A stretch of DNA of 52,600 nucleotides from Bacteroidota bacterium (GTDB lineage Bacteria > Bacteroidota > Bacteroidia > Bacteroidales > FEN-979). A program made the translations under genes and the position numbers. The stretch lies in contig JAPLDF010000049.1 in NCBI GenBank assembly GCA_026391835.1, positions 1 to 52,600 of the forward strand, given 5' to 3'. This document shows, in pieces, positions 15,348-27,062 of this stretch (position 1 is its first letter; each line of letters starts with the position of its first letter). The notes below the pieces were generated by a model, which saw only the letters and a program-made list of their open reading frames with translations, was not told where the DNA came from and ran no database searches.

Positions 15348-18156
15348 AATAGGTATAGTACTTGGCGACGGCATTCTGATAACCGCTTGGAAAATATTCA
15401 TACCATGCTGCACTGGCCGCGTTCTCTGTAGAACTCCAGTAATAATCGCCGGTAAAACCTCCGATGGCGGCTTTTTGCAGGTACATCTGGTGCAGTTCGT
15501 CTTTTGATGGCAAATACCAGTCGCTGTAACTGTTCAGGACAAGGTCATTGCAAATTTTGGCTGCAATGCCGGCAGTAGCGCAACCGGCTGCAATTGCATT
15601 GGTGTTGGCCTGCCCGGTCCCCAAAGCAGCTGATGTTCCCGGAATTGAAGTACCGTTGCAGCCCCACGTGGCTGCGGTGCTCTGGTCGGCCGGGGCGGCA
15701 ATTAACCCGTGCTGGCCTGTGCCATCAAGATAGAAGATGATCCCGCCGCCATAACTCTGACCGATATACAAACAGTTTTCAATTTCCCTGAAATAGACAC
15801 CCTTGCTTAAACCACCCGGAGGCGGGGCAAAGCTCACCGTGAGATAAAATGCATCCGTTGCATAACCGGAAGGTGATGAAACCGGGATGACCGGGTGCTC
15901 AACATTTGCGGTCCACGACCCACTGGAATTTGTCCAGGTGTAAGTTGCTCCTGAAATTTCGCAACCTGATAGTGTACACCAGAGGTTGATAGGCTGCCCG
16001 TAGCAGATGGTCTCACATCCAACAGCTTCAAGAAAATTTGAAACCGTGGGGCTTCCTGAAATACAGGCGGCATTTGAAGTAAGCTGGCAGGAGAGGGTGC
16101 CCAGCGTGGTGGTTACAAACGTGGCATTGGTTGCCCCGGTCACAGCCGCACCGTTCAGGCTCCACTGGTATACCGGGTTGCTTCCTCCATTGGTCGGAGT
16201 TGCATAGAAAGTGTAGGTTGTATTGGCACAATCGGGATGCGGTGCAGCAGTTATCGCAACCCCGACCGGATTGGAAGCATACACCTGCATGGTGATCGCA
16301 TTTGAGCTTGCCGGGTTGCCGGTCGGGCAGAGTGCATTGGATGTGAGCACGCATACGACCAGGTCGCTGTTGGCCGGGATATAGGTGTAAGTGGCATTGG
16401 TCGCCCCGGTGATGTTCGATCCGTTTACTTTCCACTGGTACAAAGGAGAGGTGCCGCCGTTTGATGTGGCAGAAGAAAATGTAACAGATGTTCCAGTACA
16501 AACGGGATTTGCCGATGCGGTGATCGTTATGCTTACAGGCAGCCCGGTGATCACCATCATGGTCACTGAATTTGAAACTGCAGGATTTCCCGACACGCAT
16601 GGGGCATTCGAGGTCATCTGGCAGGTGATAACATCGTTGTTGGCGGGCGCATACGTATAGGCGGAGTTTGTTGCACCGGGAATGTTTACACCGCCTTTCT
16701 TCCAGATGTAGGATGGGTTGCTCCCTCCGTTGACCGGGGTTGCTGTAAATGTTACCAGGGTTCCGGCACATACCGGGTTGGCATTGGCGGCAATTGTGAC
16801 GCTCACCGGCACCGGCTGGTTCACGATTATGACGATGGGGTTGGAAGTTGCCGGGCTCCCCGATTTGCAAATGAGATTTGACGTCAGTTCGCAGGTGATC
16901 GCATCATTGTTCACCGGCACATAGCTATAGGTGATGTTGGTAGCCCCGGGAATGCTTACGCCCCCTTTCTTCCATTGATAAAGCGGAGTTGAGCCGCCAT
17001 TAACAGGCGTTGCTGTGAAAGTAACCGAACTCCCCGCGCACGACGGGTTGGCACTGGCTGCAATGGAAACGCTTACCGGCAGCACCGCATTTACAGTCAT
17101 CGTAATGATATTGGAGGTGGCCGGATTACCCGACGGACAAAGGACATTGGAGGTAAGCACACAGGTGATGGCATCACCATTGACAGGGACATATGAATAG
17201 GTAACGTTTGTTGCGCCGGGTATGTTCACATTTGCTTTCTTCCATTGATATGCCGGTGCTGTTCCGCCATTCACCGGCACCGCTGTAAATATAACTGAGG
17301 TTCCAGCGCAAACCGGGTTTGCAGAAGCGGTAATTGAAACACTCACCGGCAGCAGGGAGACGACCGTCATTGCAATCGGGTTTGAGGTTGCCGGGTTGCC
17401 GGAGGTACATTGGGCGTTGGAGGTGAGCATACAAGTGATGATATCTCCATTGGCAGGTGCATATGAATAGGTGACGTTGGTTGCTCCGCTGATTGTGATG
17501 GCATTTTTCTTCCACTGGTAGGCTGGAACTGTTCCGCCATTCACCGGCACTGCCGTAAAGGTAACCGAGGTTCCGGCACAAACAGGATTGCTGGAAGCTG
17601 TGATAGATACACTCACGGGTATAGCCGACTGGAGTGTAATGGCCTGGCAACTCATGTTGCTTCTGTAACAATCGTTGTAGGCAGCAACACAGATCACCCC
17701 GCTGGAACTGCCAAAGGAAACCGTGATGGTGAGTGTTCCCTGGCCGGCGGTGATGGTTGCGCCGGCCGGAACGGTCCAGTGATAACCCGTTGCATTTGGA
17801 ACAGCCGCGATGGAATAGGTCATCCCTGTTGCATTGTTGCAGGGTGTCGTATTTCCGCTGATTGCGCCTGGTGCGGCCAGCAACCCGATATTGCCCATCG
17901 GGATCCAACCGGCACTGTTATAATATTGAATGTCGTTGCAGTCGGTGTTATAGATCACCAATCCCGCTGCAGGAGCAGGAATCCCGTTGCGCTGCGTGGA
18001 TGTCAGCCGCGGAGGGAGGAACCCTTTGTTGTTGAATTTCACATCCAGCCCTGCCGATGGATCGGGGGTACTGCTGTCGGTGTTGATACCTACCTGTGCA
18101 AAAACACCCATTCCTGATATAATGACCAGGAATAACAAAGTCATAACATTTTTCAT
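15322..18156 (-). CDS. Ig-like repeat surface protein with DUF1566 domain
   Basis: A 944-residue exported protein. A signal peptide (residues 1-20) is followed by VGINTDSSTPDPSAGLDV, a start common in Bacteroidota surface proteins. A PKD/Ig-like segment spans about 92-178. Six Ig-like repeats of exactly 90 residues (about 181-714) follow, each with a conserved Cys pair (NPVCAG ... TSN..C), QWKK and GATN.TY. The C-terminal 130 residues match DUF1566, a lectin-like fold (YWSSTE, W.LPSKDEL, VRAIR). No T9SS sorting domain is visible, so surface retention must be by another route. A role in adhesion is likely by analogy with Legionella Lcl, not shown here. Confidence 0.8.
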   Translation of the reverse strand: MKNVMTLLFLVIISGMGVFAQVGINTDSSTPDPSAGLDVKFNNKGFLPPRLTSTQRNGIPAPAAGLVIYNTDCNDIQYYNSAGWIPMGNIGLLAAPGAISGNTTPCNNATGMTYSIAAVPNATGYHWTVPAGATITAGQGTLTITVSFGSSSGVICVAAYNDCYRSNMSCQAITLQSAIPVSVSITASSNPVCAGTSVTFTAVPVNGGTVPAYQWKKNAITISGATNVTYSYAPANGDIITCMLTSNAQCTSGNPATSNPIAMTVVSLLPVSVSITASANPVCAGTSVIFTAVPVNGGTAPAYQWKKANVNIPGATNVTYSYVPVNGDAITCVLTSNVLCPSGNPATSNIITMTVNAVLPVSVSIAASANPSCAGSSVTFTATPVNGGSTPLYQWKKGGVSIPGATNITYSYVPVNNDAITCELTSNLICKSGSPATSNPIVIIVNQPVPVSVTIAANANPVCAGTLVTFTATPVNGGSNPSYIWKKGGVNIPGATNSAYTYAPANNDVITCQMTSNAPCVSGNPAVSNSVTMMVITGLPVSITITASANPVCTGTSVTFSSATSNGGTSPLYQWKVNGSNITGATNATYTYIPANSDLVVCVLTSNALCPTGNPASSNAITMQVYASNPVGVAITAAPHPDCANTTYTFYATPTNGGSNPVYQWSLNGAAVTGATNATFVTTTLGTLSCQLTSNAACISGSPTVSNFLEAVGCETICYGQPINLWCTLSGCEISGATYTWTNSSGSWTANVEHPVIPVSSPSGYATDAFYLTVSFAPPPGGLSKGVYFREIENCLYIGQSYGGGIIFYLDGTGQHGLIAAPADQSTAATWGCNGTSIPGTSAALGTGQANTNAIAAGCATAGIAAKICNDLVLNSYSDWYLPSKDELHQMYLQKAAIGGFTGDYYWSSTENAASAAWYEYFPSGYQNAVAKYYTYYVRAIRTF
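16015..17616. repeat. Six in-phase 270-bp Ig-domain repeats
   Basis: Within the surface protein gene the Ig-like units recur with an exact 90-codon period: repeat starts fall at residues 181, 271, 361, 451, 541 and 631. The first four are the most alike at protein level; the sixth is the most divergent and slightly shortened. Confidence 0.85.
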
Positions 18157-18311
18157 GCGATAAGAATTAATTGTGAATTACTTAACATTTGTTTCGTTAG
18201 GAGAAAAACATAACATATAGTACTGTTAATGAATTTGTTAGCTAAGATAACCTGAAAAATGCGAAAAAGAAGAAATATTTTGGTAAAAATTTCCTATTTT
18301 CGGGAAAATAA

Positions 18312-21686
<3,375 letters not shown>

Positions 21687-21699
21687 CGAACGGGGTGAG

Positions 21700-22953
21700 T
21701 TAGTCTTTATCCTTGAGGATCAACCTGAGGGAGGTGTCGCCGGTGAAGTAGTTCCATGCCCAGTTGATAAAGATGATGAGTTTGTTGCGAACGCTCAGGA
21801 TCAGCATCAGGTGCAGGAACATCCAGGTGAACCAGGCCAGCCGGCCCTTAAAGGATATGAAAGGCAGGTCGACCACCGCTTTGTTGCGGCCGATGGTGGC
21901 CATAGAGCCGAGATTTGTGTACTCGTAAGGATTCATGGGTTCTCCCGACTGCAATGCCCTGAGGTTTTTCGCCAGGTTTTTCGCCTGGTTGATGGCGACG
22001 TTGGCCACCTGCGGATGCCCCTTCGGATACAGGGGTGTTTCCATGCTGGCGATATCCCCTGCCGCATAGATGTCGCTGTATCCCTTTACCAGGTTGAACC
22101 GGTCAACCCTGATGCGGTTTCCACCCATGAGCACCTCCTTGTTCAGCCCTGTGATGAGATTGCCTGTTACGCCGGCAGTCCAGATTACCTGACGGCTTTT
22201 GATGGTATCGCCATTGTTCAGCAGTACCGTACTGCCGTCATAATCTTTCACGAACACGCCGGTCACCACCTCCACCCCCATTGCCAGCAGGTAGGTCATT
22301 GAAGCGGTTTTCGCCAGTTCACTCATGCTGCCGAGCGTATCGGGGCTCCCTTCCAGCAGGATGATCCTGATCCTTTTGATATCGGCAGCCGAAAAATCTT
22401 TCGGCAGGATTTTACGCTTGATCTCGGCAAAGGATCCGGCAAGTTCCACCCCCGTGGGCCCGGCACCAACGATGACCACGTTGAGCAGGTACTCCTTTTC
22501 CTCTTCAGTGGCTGACAACAGTGCCTCAAAATTCTGGAGGATGTTGTTGCGGATCTTGATGGCGTCGTAGGTGGTTTTCAGCCCGTAGGCGTATTTTTCG
22601 AGGTTGCTGTTCCCAAAAAAATTTGTTTTGCAACCCGAAGCGATTACCAGGAAATCATAACTGAAATCGCCGATGGTTGTGGTGATCGTCTTTGCTCCCG
22701 GGTCAACCGACAGCACCCCGGCCAGCCTGATCTGCATGTTCTTCCGGTTCCGGAACAGCTTGCGCAGCGGGAACGAGATGCTGGTGGGTTCCAGCTGTGA
22801 AGTGGCGACCTGGTAAAAGAGCGGCTGGAACTGGTGATGGTTGAGCCGGTCGATCAACAATATTTCGAAGAGATCGGGATCAAGGTTCCTGACGAGTTGC
22901 ACTCCGGCAAACCCGCCGCCGATGATGATTACTTTTTTCAAAGAAGAGGACAT
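21700..22953 (-). CDS. Type II NADH dehydrogenase-like FAD oxidoreductase
   Basis: A 417-residue NDH-2-type flavoprotein that passes electrons from NADH to menaquinone without proton pumping. FAD-binding Rossmann motif IIGGGFAGVQ is at about 10-19, NAD-binding VIVGAGPTGVELAG at about 160-173, and the second FAD motif YAAGDIA near 292. The quinone-site-like QVAINQAKNLAKNL segment follows, and the hydrophobic C-terminal region (FTWMFLHLMLIL, LIIFINWAWNYF) fits membrane attachment. It converges on lacZ with a 13-bp gap. An exact -7 box lies 5 bp upstream of the start, with an 8-bp tandem repeat immediately behind it. Confidence 0.88.
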   Translation of the reverse strand: MSSSLKKVIIIGGGFAGVQLVRNLDPDLFEILLIDRLNHHQFQPLFYQVATSQLEPTSISFPLRKLFRNRKNMQIRLAGVLSVDPGAKTITTTIGDFSYDFLVIASGCKTNFFGNSNLEKYAYGLKTTYDAIKIRNNILQNFEALLSATEEEKEYLLNVVIVGAGPTGVELAGSFAEIKRKILPKDFSAADIKRIRIILLEGSPDTLGSMSELAKTASMTYLLAMGVEVVTGVFVKDYDGSTVLLNNGDTIKSRQVIWTAGVTGNLITGLNKEVLMGGNRIRVDRFNLVKGYSDIYAAGDIASMETPLYPKGHPQVANVAINQAKNLAKNLRALQSGEPMNPYEYTNLGSMATIGRNKAVVDLPFISFKGRLAWFTWMFLHLMLILSVRNKLIIFINWAWNYFTGDTSLRLILKDKD

Positions 22954-22957
22954 TTAG

Positions 22958-22965
22958 CAAAGGTA
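22958..22965 (-). promoter_or_regulatory. Putative -7 box of NADH dehydrogenase gene
   Basis: Minus strand TACCTTTG, exact match to TAnnTTTG. The region where a -33 element should lie is occupied by the octamer tract at 22977-23056. The nearest TTG, in its first unit, would be only 15 bp away. Confidence 0.4.
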
Positions 22966-22976
22966 CGTATAAAGGG

Positions 22977-23056
22977 CGGACAAGCGGACGGGCGGACGGG
23001 CGGACAAGCGGACGGGCGGACTGGCGGACTGGCGGACAAGCGGACAAGCGGACAGG
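22977..23056. repeat. Ten-unit octamer tract (CGGACAAG/CGGACGGG)
   Basis: Ten contiguous 8-bp units: CGGACAAG, CGGACGGG x2, CGGACAAG, CGGACGGG, CGGACTGG x2, CGGACAAG x2, CGGACAGG. It fills the gap between the response regulator stop (23060) and the -7 box of the NADH dehydrogenase gene. Confidence 0.95.
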
Positions 23057-23059
23057 ACA

Positions 23060-24214
23060 TTAAATTGCAAACCGGGCGATATCGTCGCTGGTGATGGTGC
23101 CATCGCAGAGGATGGCGAGGCGTTCCACCACATTTTTCAGTTCGCGGATGTTGCCGCTCCAGCGAATCTCTTTTAGAGCATCCATCGCTTCCGGGGAAAT
23201 TTCCATGGCGGGTTTACCCATTCCCGTGCAGAAATCAGCAAGAAATTGCGTGACCAGCAGGGGAATATCATCTGTCCGTTTGTTCAGCGGGGGAACCTCG
23301 ATCACAATCACACTTAACCGGTGATAAAGATCTTCGCGGAATGTTTTGTTTTTTATTTCCTCCCGCAGATTTTTATTGGTGGCGGCGATCACCCGCACGT
23401 CGACCGGGATCTCCTTCTCCCCGCCCACACGGGAGATCTTGTTTTCCTGGAGGGCCCGCAACACTTTCGACTGGGCCGAAAGGCTCATGTCGCCGATCTC
23501 ATCCAGGAAAAGTGTGCCCCCGCTGGCCTGCTCGAAATCGCCCTTATGGAGCTTGATGGCCGAGGTAAACGAACCTTTTTCATGGCCAAAGAGGTTGCTT
23601 TCGATCAGTTCGGCCGGGATGGCAGCACAGTTCACCTCGACAAACGGCATGTTGTTCCGGGTGCTCAGGGCATGCAGGTGACGGGCAACCAGCTCCTTGC
23701 CGGTTCCGTTCTCACCGGTTATCAATACCCGCGCGTCGGTAGGCGCCACTTTTGCAATCAGGTTGCGGATCTGCATCATCGGTTCGCTGAGGCCGATCAT
23801 TTCGTAGCTTGCCCCGATCCTGCGTTTCAGCAAACGGGTTTCATCAACCAGCCGGGTTCGGTCAAGGGCATTGCGGAGGGCGACCAGCAAACGATTCAGG
23901 TCAATGGGCTTGGAAATGTAATCATACGCCCCTTTTTTGATGGCCTCCACTGCCGTGTCAATGGTGCCATGTCCGGAGATCATGATGACCGGTGTATCTG
24001 CAATCTCGAAGATTTTTGCGAGTACCTCGATGCCGTCCATTTTCGGCATCTTAATGTCGCACAGGATGGTATCATACCTGTTTTCCCTGACCAGCTGCAA
24101 ACCAGTCTCGCCATCCGCCGCATCATCAACCTGGTATTTCTCATACTCCAGGATCTCCCGGAGGGTATTGCGGATACTTTTTTCGTCGTCAATAACCAGG
24201 ATGCGGGATGTCAT
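23060..24214 (-). CDS. Sigma-54-type response regulator (no HTH domain)
   Basis: A 384-residue NtrC-like response regulator. The receiver domain (1-120) has the acidic pair IDDE, phospho-acceptor Asp in LCDIKMP (about 53), Thr/Ser in MISGHG and Lys in KPIDLN. The AAA+ domain has Walker A GENGTGKE (about 168), the sigma-54 contact loop written GSFTSA instead of GAFTGA, Walker B LFLDEIGDM and the arginine-finger region. The protein ends just after WSGNIRELKNVVERL...DDIARFAI, so the Fis-type DNA-binding domain is absent. I recall this short form and loop variant in many Bacteroidota relatives, so it is probably native. No partner kinase is in view. Confidence 0.88.
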   Translation of the reverse strand: MTSRILVIDDEKSIRNTLREILEYEKYQVDDAADGETGLQLVRENRYDTILCDIKMPKMDGIEVLAKIFEIADTPVIMISGHGTIDTAVEAIKKGAYDYISKPIDLNRLLVALRNALDRTRLVDETRLLKRRIGASYEMIGLSEPMMQIRNLIAKVAPTDARVLITGENGTGKELVARHLHALSTRNNMPFVEVNCAAIPAELIESNLFGHEKGSFTSAIKLHKGDFEQASGGTLFLDEIGDMSLSAQSKVLRALQENKISRVGGEKEIPVDVRVIAATNKNLREEIKNKTFREDLYHRLSVIVIEVPPLNKRTDDIPLLVTQFLADFCTGMGKPAMEISPEAMDALKEIRWSGNIRELKNVVERLAILCDGTITSDDIARFAI

Positions 24215-24250
24215 GAATTGCGGATTTCGGATTGCGGATTTCGGATTTTT
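24215..24250. repeat. Heptamer tract upstream of response regulator
   Basis: Repeated GCGGATT/TCGGATT units; on the minus strand AAATCCG, AAATCCG, CAATCCG, AAATCCG. This is the same AAATCCG family as in the FG-GAP gene and the murG-murC linker. Lies in the 5' untranslated region of the regulator. Confidence 0.7.
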
Positions 24251-24254
24251 GATT

Positions 24255-24283
24255 CAAAGGTATATAAACTTTGGATAACTTTG
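24255..24283. promoter_or_regulatory. Divergent -7 boxes
   Basis: CAAAGGTA at 24255-24262 is an exact minus-strand -7 box (TACCTTTG) for the response regulator gene. TAACTTTG at 24276-24283 is an exact plus-strand -7 box for the FG-GAP gene. The latter lies 8 bp before the ATG at 24291, implying an almost leaderless transcript. -33 elements are not clear for either. Confidence 0.4.
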
Positions 24284-24290
24284 TAAAACA

Positions 24291-26696
24291 ATGCGAAGCA
24301 CAGAACCAGCCTCCGGTATTTTCTTCCACTCAGTACTGATATTGCTTTTCACATGTTTCTTTGGGCTCAGCTATTCCCAGGTAGCACCTGCCCCCGTTCA
24401 TTTAAATGCCTTGTCGAACCTGGAAACGGGGGCCATGGCTCCTGCAACTGGTTCCACCTTAAAATTCCCCTGGGCCGGGGGGGTGAATTCCTGCCAGTTC
24501 TGCGCCATCGACCTCAACCTCGACGGGATAAAGGACCTGCTGATATTCGACCGGCATGGCAACCGGAAACTGACCTTTATCAATCACGGCACGCCGGATG
24601 CCATCGATTATACGTTTGCACCGGAATATGCGCTGTTGCTGCCCGGCATGCACGACTGGGTGATTGCCATTGATTACAACTGCGACGGCAAACAGGATAT
24701 TTTCACCTATGGCATGGGCGGGGTGCGGGTTTTTGAAAACATTTCGGATACTGAATTAAAATTCAGGCTGGTAACTGATTTACTCGCTTCGTTTTATTAT
24801 ACAGGCAAGGTGGGGATCCTGGTGACCAGTGTTGACTACCCGGCCCTGGCCGATATCGACAATGACGGTGATATGGACCTGCTTACTTTCTTCGGGCTGG
24901 GATCGTATGTTGAATACCATAAAAACCTGTCGATGGAGAAATACGGAAACTGCGACTCCCTCGATTTCCGGCTTGATGACCACTGCTGGGGTAAGTTTAA
25001 AGAGAGCGAGGGAGGAAATAATATTACGTTGAATGCGGGGTGCCCGTATATGGATGGGGATTTACGATTTTCGATTTACGATTTACGATTTACAAATGAC
25101 AAGTTACCAGTGAGAAATGACACGTTACAAATGACAAATCCTGGTTTTATTTTCCAAAATCCGAAATCTGAAATCCGAAATCTGAAATCAAGACATACGG
25201 GCTCTACCCTTTTGGCTAAAGATTTAAACAACGACGGACTGAAAGACCTTATTCTCGGCGATGTTGATTACCCCGGCCTCGTGGCCCTTTACAATGGCGG
25301 ATCGGTGGATTCGGCCTTTATGGTGGCAAAGGATACCGCCTTCCCGGCAACATCCGGCCCGGTAAACCTCTTCTCCTTTCCTTCGGTTTCATGCCTCGAT
25401 ATCGACAATGACGGGCTCGACGACCTGCTGGTTTCACCTTTTGACCCGGCCCTGCATACTTCAGACAACTATAACTGCGTATGGTTCTATAAAAACACAG
25501 GATCGAACAGCCAGCCGCATTTTGAGTTTCGGTCGGACCACCTGTTCATGGATGAAATGACGGAATTTGGATCTGCTTCGCATCCTGTACTCTATGATTT
25601 TGACGGCGACGGCCTTGAGGATATGTTTGTCGGGAACGACGGGTATTACGACTCTTCTTATTACAAGGACGCCGTGCTGCATTCGGTTTATACTTCAAAA
25701 ATTTCCTATTTCAGGAACACCGGCACCGTTGCAGCACCGGTTTTCACCTGTGTAACCGCCGACCTAGGCGGGATTTCCCATATGAAGCTGCGCGGTGCCT
25801 ACCCGGCATTTGGCGACCTGGATGGCGATGGCCGCACGGACCTGCTTATCGGAAACAGCGATGGGACTATAATGCTGTTCCTGAATGCAGGATCCGGCGC
25901 ATCATTACCCCAGTTTGAAGCACCTCTTCTCCACTGGCAGAACATCGATGTTGGGGAGTACAGCGCCCCGCAGTTGTTTGACCTGGATAAGGACAATGTT
26001 TCCGAACTTATCGTGGGTGAACAAAACGGGAACCTCAATTGCTACAGAAACACAGGGACTGCTGAAAGTCCCGTATTTGTTTTGTTGACAGACAGCCTTG
26101 GCAAGGTAAATGTCACCAATTACAATCTCTCCTATGACGGGTTCAGTACCCCGTGCTTTGCAAGACGGACAGACGGAACGACATTCCTGGCAGCCGGTTC
26201 GAACGAAGGGCGCATCCATCTTTTCGAAAACATTGATCACAACCTGGCCGGAAAATTTACCGAAACCGGCGGGTTATACGACTGGCTCTCGTCAACCCCG
26301 GCCGATACCCTTTTCGGCTGGCAAACTTCACCTGCCATCGGTCACCTCACCGATCCCGGGGCATTTGACCTCATCACCGGCAACTTCGCCGGGGGACTGA
26401 ATTACCTGACAAAAAGATCGCCCGCTGAAATCATTCCAGGCTTTCGAAAAACCGTTGCTTCCCGGGCCGGTTCTTTGAAGATCTTTCCCAACCCGGCAGA
26501 CAAAAGTGTTACGATTCATGCGGCTGACAACAACAGGCAATACTTTTCCGGGAGAATTGACAATGTGTATGGCCAGAAAGTCCTTGAATTCCCTTTCAAC
26601 GGGCAAACAACCATCTCCGTGTCAGCCCTTCCCCCAGGCATGTATGTTGTACACCTTGGGCAATCCGCCTCCAAACTGATCATCTCCCGCCACTGA
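24291..26696 (+). CDS. FG-GAP/VCBS repeat T9SS protein
   Basis: An 801-residue exported protein. A signal peptide (about 1-30) precedes many FG-GAP/VCBS-type calcium-binding blade motifs: DLNLDGIKDLLIFD, DIDNDGDMDLL, DLNNDGLKDLILGD, DIDNDGLDDLL, DFDGDGLEDMFVG, DLDGDGRTDLLIG. These suggest a beta-propeller surface protein. The final 80 residues form a type A T9SS sorting domain (LKIFPNPADKSV ... LPPGMYVVHLG). Residues about 257-300 (including LRFTNDK and NPKSEIRNLKS) are encoded by AT-rich 7-bp repeats inserted in frame just before the conserved HTGSTLLAKDLNNDG segment. Ligand unknown. Confidence 0.85.
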   Translation: MRSTEPASGIFFHSVLILLFTCFFGLSYSQVAPAPVHLNALSNLETGAMAPATGSTLKFPWAGGVNSCQFCAIDLNLDGIKDLLIFDRHGNRKLTFINHGTPDAIDYTFAPEYALLLPGMHDWVIAIDYNCDGKQDIFTYGMGGVRVFENISDTELKFRLVTDLLASFYYTGKVGILVTSVDYPALADIDNDGDMDLLTFFGLGSYVEYHKNLSMEKYGNCDSLDFRLDDHCWGKFKESEGGNNITLNAGCPYMDGDLRFSIYDLRFTNDKLPVRNDTLQMTNPGFIFQNPKSEIRNLKSRHTGSTLLAKDLNNDGLKDLILGDVDYPGLVALYNGGSVDSAFMVAKDTAFPATSGPVNLFSFPSVSCLDIDNDGLDDLLVSPFDPALHTSDNYNCVWFYKNTGSNSQPHFEFRSDHLFMDEMTEFGSASHPVLYDFDGDGLEDMFVGNDGYYDSSYYKDAVLHSVYTSKISYFRNTGTVAAPVFTCVTADLGGISHMKLRGAYPAFGDLDGDGRTDLLIGNSDGTIMLFLNAGSGASLPQFEAPLLHWQNIDVGEYSAPQLFDLDKDNVSELIVGEQNGNLNCYRNTGTAESPVFVLLTDSLGKVNVTNYNLSYDGFSTPCFARRTDGTTFLAAGSNEGRIHLFENIDHNLAGKFTETGGLYDWLSSTPADTLFGWQTSPAIGHLTDPGAFDLITGNFAGGLNYLTKRSPAEIIPGFRKTVASRAGSLKIFPNPADKSVTIHAADNNRQYFSGRIDNVYGQKVLEFPFNGQTTISVSALPPGMYVVHLGQSASKLIISRH
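25058..25192. repeat. In-frame heptamer-rich insertion in FG-GAP gene
   Basis: About 135 bp made of ACGATTT-type units on the left, an AAATGAC/AGTTACC middle and AAATCCG/AAATCTG units on the right. The insertion keeps the reading frame open. Confidence 0.8.
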
Positions 26697-26752
26697 TCTT
26701 ATTTCCCAGCACAATTCTTTTCGCTCACATCTCCCCTGAAATGAATAACTGA

Positions 26753-26780
26753 GGCCACAAAGGCACCAGGGCACGAAGGA
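26753..26780. repeat. Solitary CCACAAAGG-type repeat arm
   Basis: GGCCACAAAGGCACCAGGGCACGAAGGA resembles the inverted-repeat arms of the GxxExxY elements at 48685 and 50690. No partner arm and no coding region lie beside it. Confidence 0.45.
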
Positions 26781-26806
26781 TTACACAGTAGAACAGTTTC
26801 CTTTAT

Positions 26807-26902
26807 GACCTTGTGACTTTGTGACCTTGTGACTTTGTGACTTTGTGACTTTGTGACCTTGTGACCTTATTACTTTGTCACTTTGTTACTTTGTTACTCT
26901 AT
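26807..26902. repeat. Twelve-unit octamer tract (GACTTTGT/GACCTTGT)
   Basis: Twelve contiguous 8-bp units, GACCTTGT and GACTTTGT, decaying to TACTTTGT, CACTTTGT and TACTCTAT. It lies in the 366-bp gene-free gap 26697-27062 upstream of the dcw operon. The rest of that gap holds the solitary arm at 26753, a T-rich stretch (26905-26935) and the MraZ operator. Confidence 0.93.
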
Positions 26903-27000
26903 GGCCTCTTTCTTTCTATTTCCCCCCTTTTGTTCAAGTCCTGAAAAAATATTCCGGAGTACCTGTAAAATATTATTTCTGAAAAAAAGTTATCAACAAG

Positions 27001-27025
27001 TGGAGTGAAGTGGAGTGAAGTGGAG
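27001..27025 (+). promoter_or_regulatory. MraZ operator, three TGGAG boxes
   Basis: TGGAG at 27001-27005, 27011-27015 and 27021-27025, each separated by TGAAG, a 10-bp period. MraZ of E. coli and Mycoplasma is known to bind TGGGN-type repeats separated by 5 nt upstream of its own operon; this is the same geometry with TGGAG. The site lies 38 bp before the mraZ start. Confidence 0.7.
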
Positions 27026-27036
27026 CAATTTTGACA

Positions 27037-27044
27037 TATATTTA
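27037..27044 (+). promoter_or_regulatory. Putative -7 box of dcw operon
   Basis: TATATTTA, 7 of 8 to TAnnTTTG, directly after the MraZ boxes. The -33 region would then be covered by the operator, which fits autorepression. No TTTG is seen there. Confidence 0.3.
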
Positions 27045-27062
27045 CACTCGAAAAAAAAACAG

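Noticed and set aside
15322-15413. Sirtuin start at the ATG at 15413
   Set aside because: It would overlap the upstream surface-protein gene by 92 bp and add residues before the conserved NAD-binding start; nearer starts at 15347 or 15317 are more plausible.
23060-24214. Response regulator seems truncated at its C-terminus beside the octamer tract
   Set aside because: The missing Fis-type domain and the GSFTSA loop agree with many Bacteroidota homologues of about 385 residues as I remember them, so the short form is probably native and not caused by the repeat.
27015-27062. Longer mraZ start at the GTG at 27015
   Set aside because: It would begin inside the TGGAG operator boxes and add residues not found at the start of MraZ proteins; the GTG at 27063 fits better.
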